Shown here: positions 38,970 to 50,601 of the stretch, piece after piece
Layout: each line of letters begins with the position of its first letter
Numbering within the stretch: the first letter of the stretch is position 1
Assembly (NCBI GenBank): GCA_023078555.1
Contig: CM041200.1
Coordinates: 7,169,361 to 7,233,360, forward strand
DNA length: 64,000 nucleotides
Origin: Ulva prolifera
Taxonomy: Eukaryota; Chlorophyta; Ulvophyceae; Ulvales; Ulvaceae
Direction: 5' to 3'
Notes under the pieces: model-generated
Database searches by the model: none
What the model was told of the DNA's origin: nothing
Seen by the model: only the letters and a program-made list of their open reading frames with translations
Translations under genes and position numbers: made by a program

Positions 38970-39240
38970 GTGTTACAAGGACAAAGCAAGCGAGGCAGGT
39001 AGCACCGCAAGCAAGAACCAGGGGAACCGCACACCACGCAGCAAGCCACACGAAGCGCACACCAAAACACCCACGCAACGGCAGCACCCGCGCCGGACAC
39101 AGCCACACAGCCACACACACGCCCACGCCCACCCCCTCCCGAACCCCGCCCACCAGCCAGGCGCACGAGCCCCGGAAGCACAAGCAGCCAAGGCCGCCCA
39201 GCAAACAAACAGCGAGACCGCAACAGGGCTGGCTGTGCAC
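38970..39240 (+). repeat. Dispersed TACAAGGACAAAG repeat with CA-rich tail
   Basis: Starts TGTTACAAGGACAAAGCAAG and runs into a CACACCCACG-type low-complexity tail. The open frames across it are compositional artefacts. Confidence 0.6.
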
Positions 39241-39763
39241 CGTCACATGGCCCACCATGCTTAGGCAAAGTGACGCCCCTTCCACCCCATGCACAAATCA
39301 ATGGCCCATGCATGCATGGCATTAGTGCACTAATCAATGGCCCCGCGGGGGGATCACACATGATGGTCGCAACACACAGAATCCGGTTAGGTTTTTCACT
39401 TCAATATCTATGTAGATACATGTGTGTATGTCTGGTATATACCTGGTACGTGGCAAACTGGTGCCTACAGTGCCAGCTCGGCATGTGGTGCCCATGGCCG
39501 GCGCCGCAAGTGCCAGTCGACACTTGTCCCCGGGCCGTGATGGTGAGTGGCCCTGACGGCCTGCCGTCCGCACGGAGCGGTGAACAGTCCACAATTTACA
39601 CATATCGGGCCTATGTATGGACAGCGGTGAACAGTACTGCTATGTGCACTGCCATGCAGCCATATGCATGTCAGTGCTGCATGCAGGTAGGATGGAATTT
39701 TTTTGAGCCACGTGACATCCTTGTGTGTCGTTGGGACTGTTATGCGCATGCCTGCAGGATGGG

Positions 39764-39816
39764 TCGAAAAGCCACATGTGCTGTGTGCGTCGAAAAGCCA
39801 CATGTGCTGTGTGTTG
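39764..39816. repeat. Tandem duplication of a unit of about 26 bp
   Basis: Two copies of TCGAAAAGCCACATGTGCTG + TGTG, separated by two bases. Confidence 0.9.
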
Positions 39817-40124
39817 CCCACCTCGGCGCATGCAATGGAGCAGTCTGAGACACCCCGCGGTTCTGGTTTTGGTCCCACACATGGCGTGTCTTCGCAGGCG
39901 TGAGTCAGCATCGACAGGCGGCCAGGGCGGCTGTCCTCCTCTGCGGAACAAGGCACAGGGCCACGAAGCTGTACCTCCGCTTCAAGACGTGCTATCTTGA
40001 AGAGCAGCCTGTCGAGAAGACGGAAGTAAAATTGTCGTAGTTTCAACCGCCTCCCTGCGCTTCAGACCTGCCGGTGGCTCTTCCATTCTGTCCACGACGG
40101 CGCAAACACACCCGACTCAGCGCT

Positions 40125-40788
40125 ATGGAGCCAGTTGAATTTGAATGGGTTCCCGCGCAGGACGTTACAAAACAGGGACCAGATTTCCGTAGCCTGGAAA
40201 CATCTGTTCGTGGCTTCAAGATCGGCCATTCTTCCACGGCAAACACCACCAAGACACAGCCGGCTGTCAAAGCGATAGCGCAGGCAGAGCTACGGCAAAC
40301 CGACGCAGATGACATGATGGAGGCCTGTGATGTCGAAGGAAGCATTGCTGCTCCTGGAACAGTCCAGCCGCGTGACGTGCAGGGCATAGGCACCAAGTCA
40401 AGTCGATCATGGAAGCTGGCCTCAACTGCGAGGACGTCAGCGAGCGTGAAGAAGTCAAAATCTTCCTGGGATCAAAAGGTACGCCCCATGCATCGCCATG
40501 GCTGTCGCCTTATGCGGTGGCGTCCCCTCCGGCTTGATGTGAACACCGGTGACGTTTCAGATGAAGCAAAAGAAAGAACGTAAGTTGAATCAAATAAATT
40601 CACAAGAAGCAAAACAAAAATACAAAGACGCAGTGAAGCAACGGGAGCAGCAGAAGGCTGCATCTCTGAAGACGAAGGAGGAGAACCGAAAGAAGAATGA
40701 TGCTGCACAAGGACAGGTTCTCTCAGCAGCAGCCGCGAAGAAACTGATGAAGAACAAGAAGCAGCACAAAGACCTTGTCACATGTTAG
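40125..40788 (+). CDS. Cgr1/CCDC86-family coiled-coil protein (ribosome biogenesis)
   Basis: Two exons, 40125-40478 and 40561-40788, with an 82-base intron (193 aa, phase 0). The N-terminal half is acidic to neutral and unremarkable. The C-terminal 80 residues are a highly charged helix running across the intron: SSWDQK-MKQKKERKLNQ, then KQREQQKAASLKTKEENRKK and KKLMKNKKQHKDL, the layout of the Cgr1 domain of yeast Cgr1 and animal CCDC86, nucleolar proteins needed for 60S subunit rRNA processing. The Trp-x-x-Lys-Met start of the domain and the basic Lys-rich end are the diagnostic parts. Third codon positions are much less GC-rich than in the other genes, perhaps reflecting a different expression class. 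A TGTAA signal lies 50 bases after the stop. An in-frame Met at 40074 is an alternative start. The next gene starts about 500 bases downstream on the same strand. Confidence 0.82.
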
Positions 40789-40837
40789 TGGAATGTCTGG
40801 TGATACTGACATCCATGCTATGGGCCTTTGGCAAAAG

Positions 40838-40842
40838 TGTAA
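40838..40842 (+). terminator. TGTAA polyadenylation signal of the Cgr1/CCDC86 gene
   Basis: TGTAA 50 bases after the stop at 40788. Confidence 0.55.
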
Positions 40843-41283
40843 TGATTTAGGCTTCATCGGCGTGTAGCCATGCTGCAGAGTGTGGATGACTTTGTGGCAT
40901 GTTGCTTCCCGATCCTCTATTGCGGGCATGCTGCTCGTACGTATGGTTTCATCTACGCTGCGTTCTGGTGAGGTGCCGGGAGGCCACATCCCGGGGCGGT
41001 TCACAGGCTGCGTTGGTCTGCGGCTGTGTTGATGTTGTGTAGCAGAGGCCTGTAGATACGTACAGAATCCGACGTCACAATAGCGAAAAGCGCGATGAGG
41101 CCAGTTTGCACAAGCATGGATGACACTCTTCGGCTCGGGCTCTGCTCAGTGCAGCACATCTACATCGTGATGCATGAATCTCATGTGCCAGGCTGGCCTG
41201 CGTGCAAGCACACTGCAAGAGAAGCTTGACCACATCACAACGGTCACTGTGATAAGAATTGAGAGCACTCCACCGTGTAGCTT

Positions 41284-44200
41284 ATGGCAAAGCGCCCATT
41301 GTTTCTGGGTGTGACTCAAAGCGTGATCATGAGCAGGGCTCTTGCAGTTGGCGGGCAGGGCTCGGCCCCCCGTGTTGACGACGTAGTAGCTGTTGCGAAC
41401 AATGAAGTCGTGATCACGCTAGATGCTTCGAATTTGAGTCGGATCAAGAAGGAGAGTCCCGCGCCGAAGAATTTCGTTCCTGAAGAGCCTGGCGAATCAG
41501 CTGACGCCGTTGGCGCCGATCGCCTGGCCAACGACGTTTCCAGGGCGAGCATACACTGTGCATTAGTACGACTCGCGTATGGTTCGTCAGGATGCAGAGC
41601 GGCAGTGCTCCAGGCGCTTGAAGGGATCTTGCGAGAAGGTGGGACGGAAGTATCGCTTCCCAAAGCACGAAGTGACACCGACGCCCTTGTCGGAATAGCC
41701 TACGCTTTGTCAGGACAAGCTGCAGCTGTTGGTCTATCTGAAAAGGTCTTGAGTAGCGCGCTGCCTGGCGATGCGCCTCCCGGCTTCAGTAGCGTCGAGA
41801 GACTGCAGCTGCTCTCTGGGAGTCCTGTCACTTGCGGCGCGCTAGCGATCGCCGTGACACAGCTGCGCAGCGGCCTACAGATTGGATCGGTATCGCTCGC
41901 AATGTCCTGCGAGGCTCTCAAAGCAGCAACAGCCACTTTCGCTGACTCCAAACTGCCCAACATTTCCGCTAGTAAGTACGTTGGCGAGGTTTCCCGGGAT
42001 GTGGTTGCGCTGCTTGAAGGATCTTCCTTTGTCAATTCTAAGCCCAAGGATGGTGGGATCGGGAACACAGAGACCGTCGTCAAGGTAGGGCTAACCTCCA
42101 CAATTGCACTGCTTCATGAATCACGGATGAGCATGATCGCGTATCCCGACAAACTGGCTGTCATTCATCTGCCATTTATGTATACAAATCATGACATTGA
42201 TGCATGTATGAAGGCTGTACCCGCCCTGGGGACTGCTCTATGCAGTGCGCAGGCTGCGTATGATGCAGTTCGCTCCGAGCTCACCTGCCCTGCCACACCC
42301 ATCCCCGCGGACTGGTCAGAGCCAACCTCTTCAGCCTCATCGCTGGCCCCATCCGCGATCTCTCTCGCGTTTTCAGCCCTGGCAGTCGCCACACTCACCA
42401 TCAGCCGGTGTCAGGAGGTCCTCGCAGCAGCACCAGACTGCCTCAACGCAGACGCGACAGCCGCAAACGAGTGCCTGACCGCACTGAACGACCGCAGAAA
42501 CGCGGCCAGTGCCCGTGTGATCGATGCTGCGTCGGATGTGGGAGTGTCGCAGGCTCAGGGCGAGCCTGAGAGCATCCCTGGAATAGCTGCTGCAGAAGCA
42601 GCCATCGAAGTGGCAGAGCTGCTGCGTGCTTGTACAGCCTGTGAGCTCGCACTCGCAGCCTGTGTGCTGCAAGATGCTGCCAAGCCTTCAGCAGAAGCCA
42701 CCGGTACGCCACACTCTAGCTATCCCCAATCAAAGAAGGCAGCTTCCTCTGTCGCACACAATGTCTCCAGGCGTCTGTCCGCAAGCCGCATGAGCTATCG
42801 CTATGCAGTTTCTAACAAAGGTCGGCACTGGTGTCAGTTGCCTTCCCAGTTCGATCTTTTCGCTCTGATAGTTGGTCAACTGGAGCAGATCTATGGCGGC
42901 ACACACACACCATCACCAGCTTGTTGAAGCTCAGCCATCTCGCTTTCCCACTCAACAGTCAGCATGAGTGGTCAAGGCTCAGGTGCCCGCCATCTCTGTG
43001 CACTGCCGCTGTGAATGTTCCAACTCTAGAGCTGTTCCATCCCCGGGGCACGTTGCTGCACCGCACGCGCACTGCATGGAAGAGTGATGCAGGGCGCTAC
43101 AGCACATGTCCACCTACTTGTCCACACAATCGTCCAGACTCCAAGCCTCCCATCGTCCAGACTCAAAGCACATGGCCTCACAGTGCCTGCTGTGCATGCA
43201 TCTCTGCAAGCGCACATGCTCATTGGCGCCGCATCATGCTACAGGGGGCAAGAAGAGCAAGACGAAACCAGCCACGATCGGCAAGGGTTCGAAGTACATC
43301 CTCAGCGCGTGCACCTCCAGCGGCGAAGGGGGTGATGGCGCAGATGGCGCCGCGGATGGCAGCGCAGCGGCGGGCGTCTCCTTCGACGCCTGCCGGGAGG
43401 CGGCAGAGGGCTTGCTGCAGCCGCAACGCGCCGGAGGCGTCGCCGCCGACCTGCGGTGTGCCTCACCGCCCAGGGGCAGTGGCTGGCGGCAGAGTCAGAA
43501 GCATGCATGCGTCAGGGGGCCTCCTCACGGCCCCGCAATGCCTCGCGCGCACGCCTCGTTTGCCTGTGCATGCGTGTCTGTATGACACCCATGCGTGTGC
43601 TCTGGGGGCATGTGTTTGTGTCGTCAAGCCGCGGCGGTGAGGCGCGAACCACCCGGCCGCAGCCCTGGTGTGCGCCGCGGGAATGATCGGACACGGAACG
43701 CGCGCCGTGTGTTGAAAAACCCTGTGCGGGTGAGGGCTGTGTGTGCACGTCGCAGCGGTAGCGGCGTGCAGGCGTGGCAGAGCCTGCAGGTCCGCTGCAG
43801 CAGCATGTTCCCTGAGCACGTGTGGCCACCCACGCAGCCCCCCTCCCCTCTCGCATGCAATCATAAGACAGCAGCAGTGTGTTGTTGATGCGGTGCCGGT
43901 GCTGTACATAGCGTCAGGTCTGGTCGGGTCCACGAACCATCGTTTTCACAGCCCCATGCCATCTGCCCGGCGCCTAGTGACTGCTGTTTCCAGTTTGGGC
44001 CGCCGGCATAGCCCCATATGATTCACATATTCATTATCCTCTCACCGCTGCGGCTGCCATTCACACTGACCCCAACGGGGCTGCCTGCAGGCGCATCATC
44101 GAGGCGAACGCGGCGCGGCGTAAGCCGAAGCTGCCGAAGGGCACCCGCGACTTCCTTCCCGAGGAGATGGCGGTGCGCAAACGCGCGTTTGCCGTCATCG

Positions 44201-47200
44201 AGGCCGCCTTCGAGCGCCACGGCGCCGTCACGATCGACACCCCGGTGTTTGAGCTGCGCGAGACCCTCGCCGGGAAGTACGGCGAGGACTCGAAGCTCAT
44301 CTACGACCTCGCCGACCAGGGCGGGGAGCTGCTGTCGCTCCGGTGCGGATTTTCCTTTTCACACCGTCAAATTGGCACTGTGAGCTGGCGTGGCTGGGGG
44401 CGGGGGACTCATTTGTAAACGCATCAGCTCTGGCCGACCGTACAGCTGTGCGGGTGGTCGTGTTTGTGGCGTGGCGCAGGGGTGTTCACCGCCTTGTGCC
44501 CCGTCACCATATCCCCAAAAGAGAGAATGTTTGCAACGATGCATGCACCGCGGGTGGACGTGAGCCGCAGAGTGCAAACGACACGAACGCCTGCATGTGC
44601 ACTGCAGCTCACAGGAGCCAGCGTGAGGACACGGCGCTGGCACCTACAGCATGGAACCCTTTGTTTTTTTTAAATCACCAGCGTGAACATTATCAGGCAG
44701 CATCAGCCTGAGCGTGCTTCACATTGTACCTCACCCCTCATGCAGCAGCAGCGTGCAGGTACGACCTGACGGTGCCGTTTGCGCGGTACGTCGCGCTCAA
44801 CGGCATCGGCAACATCAAGCGCTACTACATCGGCAAGGTCTACCGCCGCGACAACCCGCAGATGAACCGTGGCCGCTTCCGCGAGTTCTACCAGTGCGAC
44901 TTTGACATCGCGGGGGCGTACCCCTCCATGGTCCCCGACGCCGAGGTCCTCCGGGTGCGGCCCCTCGCCCGCTGTCGTCCCCAAACCACCTCCCCCTGTA
45001 TTTTCGTTATTGCCCTGCCCCTGGCTGCTCCGCTCGCTGCCGCTGCACTGACTTCCGCCCCCATAAGCCCCCCCCCCCCCTGGTCCTTTCATATCTGCCT
45101 TACCTGCTCTATATGCACCATGGCTTTACTGCCGCGTTATGCGCTATCACATCCCTCTGAGTACATGGGGTGGAGAGGATGACTGATGCGAGGGGCCTGG
45201 CAGGCAGTGTGCCACACTGCCATACCTGGATTGTTCAATTAGCCATGATGAACGAGGTTGTGCGCAGGTGCTCCAAGAGATTCTCTCGGAGCTCAACATC
45301 GGGAAGTTCACGGTGAAGCTGAACCACCGTGCGCTCCTCGACGGCATCATGGCGATCGCCGGCGTCCCGCCCGAAAAGTTCCGGCCGATCTGCTCCGCCA
45401 TCGACAAGCTCGACAAGGAGGAGTGGTCGGAGGTGCGCCGAGAGATGGTCGTCGACAAGGGCCTTCCGGAGGCTTCCGCGGACGCGATCGGGGAGTACGT
45501 CGCGCTGAAGGGTGCGCCACGGGAGATGCTTGCGAAGCTGCGGGACCGGCCGGCGCTGCTCGGGAACCCTGGCGCTGCAAAGGCGCTGGAGGAGATGGGG
45601 GAGCTGTTTGACTACCTTGAGGCGATGGAGGCGCTCGGCTCGATTTCGTTCGACATGAGCCTCGCGCGGGGGCTGGACTACTACACGGGAGTCATCTATG
45701 AGGCGGTATTGGTGGCTGAGGAGGGTGAAGCGGGGGTGTCCGTCGGCAGCGTCGCGGCAGGGGGCAGGTGCGCTGTCCAGTGTAGGGTCGCTTTGCTGCG
45801 TTTCCAGGGCTGCCACCCAGAAATGCGACCTGGATATTCGGAATTGTTACGTATGATCGGGCCCAACGACCCAACACAGGCGCAGTCCGCCTCCTTCATC
45901 GTCTCCTCCGGTCACCCGGGTGGCGTCCCCTGGTTGCCTAGGGTGCCTGGCCCAGTCGCCTAGGTCGATTCCGCTGCTCACGACTCCTCTGGTTGCCGGT
46001 TCTGGCCGCCTTCTGTGGGCGCCTTTGTCGCCGTGCATGTTGGTCGCCGTGCATGTTGCGCCCTTCCGCAGCTGCACACAGATGCTGTACTTGAAAAGTT
46101 TTTTTTTTTTTTTTAAGTAGCGTTGTGTGATATCCACCCGTCCCAGAAACACTCGATGCCATCCTATTGGTGCTCTGCATCAAGTCCATGTCCCCCAGAC
46201 CCTATGCACATGTATGGTTTTCGCTGCATCGAATGGAAACGCAGATATCATAGGAGACTGCAGCAGGGCAATCGCGCGTGGGGCAGTGCTGTGCCCTAGG
46301 GTACTCCTAGTTCCCTTTGAGGCCCCTCTCAGCTGGCGTGCCATGCCGTCACCGTAGCTTCAAGCATCCAGCAGTTCCGTTCCCGACAGCTACCGCCACA
46401 CTGTTCAATATGACTACAGTCAGAATCATAATGATACAGCTGTACGATCAGAAATGAACCCGATGGGATCCTCAGAGACTGTACGTCAATTATCTAGTTT
46501 TAAAACTCGAACAGGTCTGCTTTGCCAGCCACGCCTCTGTCTACCGACCTCCTCTCCCACAACACGCTACCGTTGATACCATCAAACCACCCTGACACAC
46601 ACATGCCCTCATGCAGGTACGACGGCCTGATCGGCATGTACAGCGGCAAGGACGTTCCCGCCGTCGGCGTCAGCATCGGCGTCGAGCGCGTGTTCACCGT
46701 GCTCGAGGCGCGCCTGCGTGCCGAGGCCGAGGCCGCGAGCCGCAAGCTGCGCGCCACCCGCACCCAGGTCCTCGTCGGCGCCTTCGGCAAGGGCCTCCAG
46801 GTGCGCCACCGCCGCCGCTGCTACGCTCCGCCTCCTGAACCTGTCCGCGGCTGCAGGGGTTTTATGCTGCTGTTTTGTGCACACGGTGGAGGCATACAAC
46901 CTGGTGTGTTGATCTTGCTAGACTACTGAGGGGGTTTTTCGAGGTGGTTTATTCCTTCGGCATATGTGGTCCCGTTAATTCGGAGTCAGCAATGTCCTCT
47001 TCCGGATGCGGCTCAGTGAAGTCAGATTCACTTTGCTGCACTGTGCCATCGGCGCATGAGCCTTGTCAAACGGATCTGTCGAGGTGGGGTGTGAGCATTG
47101 GCGGTACGTCTAGGGTAGACGTGACTGACCACACCGACCTCAGGGTGCTGTTCTTGACCAGGTTTTCAGTAGGTCTGAGAGTCGCTGCAATGCGACTATC

Positions 47201-47938
47201 GCAATGGGCTGTGATCAGACCTGTTCGTGCAGTTGGCCCTGTTTAGCTCCGCGAGAGGCTGCCTTTTACCCACCACCATCATCTTTGCTGAGCCAGATGC
47301 ATGTGTTGTGGACCGGAAAACCGGAACTCGTTGCAACACACAGATGCCAGCGCCCACGAGCTGTTTCACGCGCGCAATCAAACCGTTTACTCCAATATAG
47401 TCTCTTTACAGGAGGCATCCGTGTGTCAATCTAGTGATATGCTCACCAGTGTTGGGTCGCGGTGCAGCATTTCCAGGGCTGCCACCCAGAAATGAGAGCT
47501 GAATATTCGGAATTGTTCCATATGATCGGGCCCGACGTCCCAACACTGATGCTCACTACATCGCCACACGCCGCACATCTGCAACCACAGCGGCGCCATT
47601 TCCTAATGTATCCCATACCAAAAACCGCCCCAGGAGCCGCACACTACATGGGGACGTGCATGCAGGTGGAGCGGATGAAGGTGTGCGCGGAGCTCTGGGC
47701 CGCCGGCATCCGCGCCGAGTTTGGCTACAAGCGCGACCAGAACTTCAACAAGGACATCGTCGGCGCCGCGCAGTCCGAGGGCATCCCCGTCGTCGTCGTC
47801 TTTGGCGACGCCGAACTCGAGGCCGGCACCGTCAACGTCAAGGACATGGCCGCCGGCACGCAGGAGACAGTGCAGCGTTCCGGCCTCGTTGCCGCGCTGC
47901 AGGAGCTCCTCCGCGGCGTCGACGACCTGGCGCTATGA
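41284..47938 (+). CDS. Histidyl-tRNA synthetase, plant cytosolic type with long N-terminal extension
   Basis: Seven exons: 41284-42703, 43245-43455, 44091-44342, 44759-44954, 45268-45767, 46617-46800, 47666-47938 (1011 aa, every phase fits). It charges tRNA-His with histidine in the cytosol. Residues about 555-920 are the class II catalytic core: [53 protein letters not shown] (motif 2), [14 protein letters not shown] (HisA), and [20 protein letters not shown] / GVERV (motif 3). The last exon is the anticodon-binding domain. Residues 1-540 form a helix-rich extension; plant cytosolic HisRS also has a long N-terminal region ending in a GKG segment before the core, as here ([10 protein letters not shown]). 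The Met at 41329 ([12 protein letters not shown]) looks more like the plant N-terminus than the first Met. Introns 5 and 6 each contain a hAT-like MITE, and intron 6 also a SINE tail. Confidence 0.96.
45778..45879 (+). mobile_element. hAT-like MITE copy 5, at a HisRS splice donor
   Basis: 102 bp, terminal repeats CAGTGTAGGGTCG / CGACCCAACACAG. Target duplication GCGCTGTC (45770-45777) and GCGCAGTC (45880-45887), 7 of 8 matching. The left duplication begins at the third base of HisRS intron 5. Confidence 0.9.
46099..46114 (+). repeat. Run of 16 T
   Basis: Poly-T in HisRS intron 5. It may be the A-tail of a minus-strand retrocopy, but no body is recognised. Confidence 0.85.
46926..47037 (+). 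mobile_element. 5'-truncated SINE copy in HisRS intron 6
   Basis: Matches the 3' half of the 23030 SINE (CGGCATATGTGGTCCCGTTA, then CGGAGT, GGCTCAGTGAA and a T-rich end) but lacks the tRNA-like head, as expected of incomplete reverse transcription. Confidence 0.7.
47447..47548 (+). mobile_element. hAT-like MITE copy 6, in HisRS intron 6
   Basis: 102 bp, CAGTGTTGGGTCG at the left end and CCCAACACTG at the right, with the perfect 8-bp duplication ATGCTCAC at 47439-47446 and 47549-47556. Confidence 0.92.
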
Positions 47939-47984
47939 GGCCCGGCCGTTTCGTTATACTCTCTCGGTCGGGGGGCGGCTCCGG

Positions 47985-48040
47985 CCCATGACCCGGAATT
48001 CGGAGTTGGCAATGTCCTAGTCGATTTGGCCATGTAACCA
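47985..48040 (+). repeat. SINE/LINE tail copy in the HisRS 3' region
   Basis: GGAATTCGGAGTTGGCAATG, then TTTGGCCATGTAACCATG. It lies 50-100 bases after the HisRS stop and includes the TGTAA that probably serves as its polyadenylation signal. Confidence 0.55.
48033..48037 (+). terminator. TGTAA polyadenylation signal of HisRS
   Basis: TGTAA 95 bases after the stop. This pentamer is the usual near-upstream poly(A) element in chlorophyte green algae. Confidence 0.55.
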
Positions 48041-50516
48041 TGCGGATATGTATACATGTTGTCAGCGGTCGCGCGGCCTGCTTTCAACGAAGCTGTTCAT
48101 CTAGATTCACGATTCAGTGGCGCCGATACACCCGTTTATGGCGCCCGAGCGGATCCGAGATGGTCAAGGCTACAGCAGTCCCACGTCCTGCTGCACTGCT
48201 GCGTACGCCCAATGCTGTCAGCACCCGGCTGCTGCATACAGGTTCCCAGTGTGGAAATTATGATCCCGTGGGGATGCGCTACGATACCCAGATCTCTGAG
48301 CTATGGTGCCGCTGGAAGAGATGGTGTCCTGGGTGTGTGCAAGCGCTGTTTGCTGTAACGGCTCTGATGTCCATGAGAAAATGGGCTGCATGGCTGATAA
48401 CTAGCTGCTGCTTTGTGAAGCTGAATGCCTGCGTTTTCTCTAATTGTGGAGACTCTCGTGTAGTCTCATGTACAGTGCATTTGCCCCTACTGGGCATGCA
48501 CAGAAACGGTGAATGAGTAGTCTAGTCTAGACGCTTCCCTCCTGCGGTGGTTTTTGCGATCATGCCCGGCCTCTGTCCTTTGTAACTACATACATACGTG
48601 TGCATTGCGGCCAGACGCCATGGTTGACACGGAACGCTGTGGGGTGACTGTGATTTGGTCGGTGTAATGCTTGGAATGTTCTTGTACGGGACTTATACAC
48701 AAATGTTCAGTTGTCAGTGGCTGCGTCGCTGTACAAAGGATGCTCGCCTAGGATTGGGAGGAGGTAGGGTGGTGGGTGTGTGCTTGTACTGTACTGTAAG
48801 TGCAGATTTGGCGATTTATGAAAGCACTGGACTGGACAAATGCGGCGTCTGGTTTGCCAGGACTACGCTTCACCCGAACGCCGGGGGTATGGATAGATTC
48901 TTGAATGGCAACAGTGCCGAGCGATGACGGGAGCATCATGTGAAACAGCTCTTTTGATGGCCAAGTACGGGAGCGATGTGCAAATCCTCTCGAAAGCACC
49001 ACATGCGCGTGCAGACCAGAAATATGAATGCCCTACTGTTCCGGTCAGGTATGCTGTAACTGTCGGGAAGGCCGGGCCCGGGGTCTGGTGCTGGGGCCCC
49101 CCTGCAGGCATGTGGCCGGGCCAGGCAGTGCATTGGGCCGCCTCCAGCGTTGCTGCGGCAGAAAATTTGTTGGCGGTGTGCGTGTAAGCTAGGATGGGTG
49201 TGGACGTGGTTCCTTGAGCATGAATGTGTGGGGGGGATCTGTGAGGGTCTCTTCCGAAGTCACTGTGATGATGCAAAGCAGAAGAATGAACTGCTATGTA
49301 TTGAGTTTTCCTGGTGGTGACAGGGGCAGACGAACCGCGGCTCGCTGCACAGGAAACAAACCAGCAAGAAACCACAGACAGCGTGCAGGTCACAGCACAG
49401 ATACAGCAGTGGACAGCTAGAGCGGTGCTATGCTGATTCGATGTGCTGCACGCTGTTTTCTCATTTGCTGAAAATGTCTGACGGCTGTCAAACGTTCAGA
49501 TAGGATCGCACCCGCCCACCACCCTGGCGATCGATGACACCGGTTGAAGCTGCCGGAATGGAGGGGCCTGGCGCTGTGGTTGCAGGGACAGCGGGAAGGA
49601 TTGCTTCATCATCACTGGAGCTCTCGGGGCCCAGCAGGTAGGGAGTGCCGGCGACATGGTCCGCGAGGCCGGGAGCGCTGGAAGAAGCAGCCTGAATAGG
49701 CCGAAGCGCAACAGTCAATACAGTGGAGCAGAGAGCACCAGCTGAGCCGAGCACACAAGCCGAAGGCAGTGCCTTGCACTGCTGTGTTCGTGTAATACAT
49801 GGGGCGTATCAGTTGGCGAGCGTAGTCACAACTGCGGCCCGCCGCCAAGCGTCAAACTAGCCCTGCCCGCCCGCCGCCAGGGGAGCGTGAGGGCAGGTCT
49901 GAACGTCAGACCGTGTGACCCTGCTGGCAGCAGGCTGATGCTTACATTTCTAGCACATCTTACAGACATGGGTACTAACACACTTACAGACATGGGTTCG
50001 CAGCGCATTGCCATACAGACTGTCTTGGCGTTCAGCCAGCAGGCCCGGTCTCAATTTGTGCACATAGTGCAATATGAACCGGGCAAGGATGCTATAGAAC
50101 AATTTGTGGCAGTCAGAATACAATTCTGAATCAGCAGTCTGGGCGTCAGATCAAAGTGCCATGTCAGCATATTGCGAAGCAAGAATATGAGACGTGGGAT
50201 GCAAGCTGCTGTCATACATCCGCTGCTGTGCATCTGGGGCCCGACCTTTTGACCCCGGGCGCCGAGGTCTGAGCGATTAGCTGCTGTTGCCACATCTGCA
50301 GACTGCTGGTTTTAAGCTCACGAGGCATCCACAAAGATATCACCTTGGCAAGGGTTTGAGGGTTTGCGCAGTGTGTCTATTGCATCAACCTTCTTGCCTT
50401 ACATTTGGTGAGACATATCGTTGACCGCTCTCTGCACAAATTGGGGGCTGACTCGAACCGGTTCTCCAGGCGTGGAGATGCTGAAGACAGTGCGGAGGCA
50501 GCACAGGCCAAAATTT
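48041..50516. other. No supported gene
   Basis: Between HisRS and the tRNA-Pro gene. Short frames only; an inverted fragment of the GGCCGGGCAC-type repeat lies near 48565-48600. Confidence 0.5.
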
Positions 50517-50601
50517 GGGGCAATCCGAGAATTGAACTCGGGACCTCTCGCAATTTGGAAGCATTCCCTAAGCGAGAATCATACCACTAGACCAAATGCC
50601 C
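50517..50601 (-). tRNA. tRNA-Pro(AGG) with a 13-nt intron
   Basis: Minus strand, 85 bases. The acceptor stem starts GGGCATT, then GTCTAGTGGTATGAT (D arm), anticodon stem CTCGC/GCGAG, and T arm CCGAG-TTCAATT-CTCGG. The 20 bases between the anticodon stems are seven loop bases with anticodon AGG plus a 13-base intron after position 37, the usual eukaryotic site. This matches plant-type tRNA-Pro(AGG). One T:T mismatch (positions 6:67) sits in the acceptor stem. No CCA is encoded. It reads CCU, and CCC by inosine. Confidence 0.93.

Larger units (their letters stand above)
35136..40124. other. Long intergenic region; probably includes the missing 5' end of receptor kinase 1
   Basis: No complete gene. 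A signal-peptide exon for receptor kinase 1 should lie just above 35135 on the minus strand. It also holds an orphan beta-strand-rich minus-strand frame near 36710-36878, a 20-bp palindrome TGTACAAAACGTTTTGTACA near 37322-37341, and the repeats at 38.7-39.8 kb. Confidence 0.5.

Noticed and set aside
38729-39361. 210-codon minus-strand frame rich in Gly, Val and Cys
   Set aside because: It lies across the CA-rich dispersed repeat; other frames on both strands are equally open, so it reflects composition.
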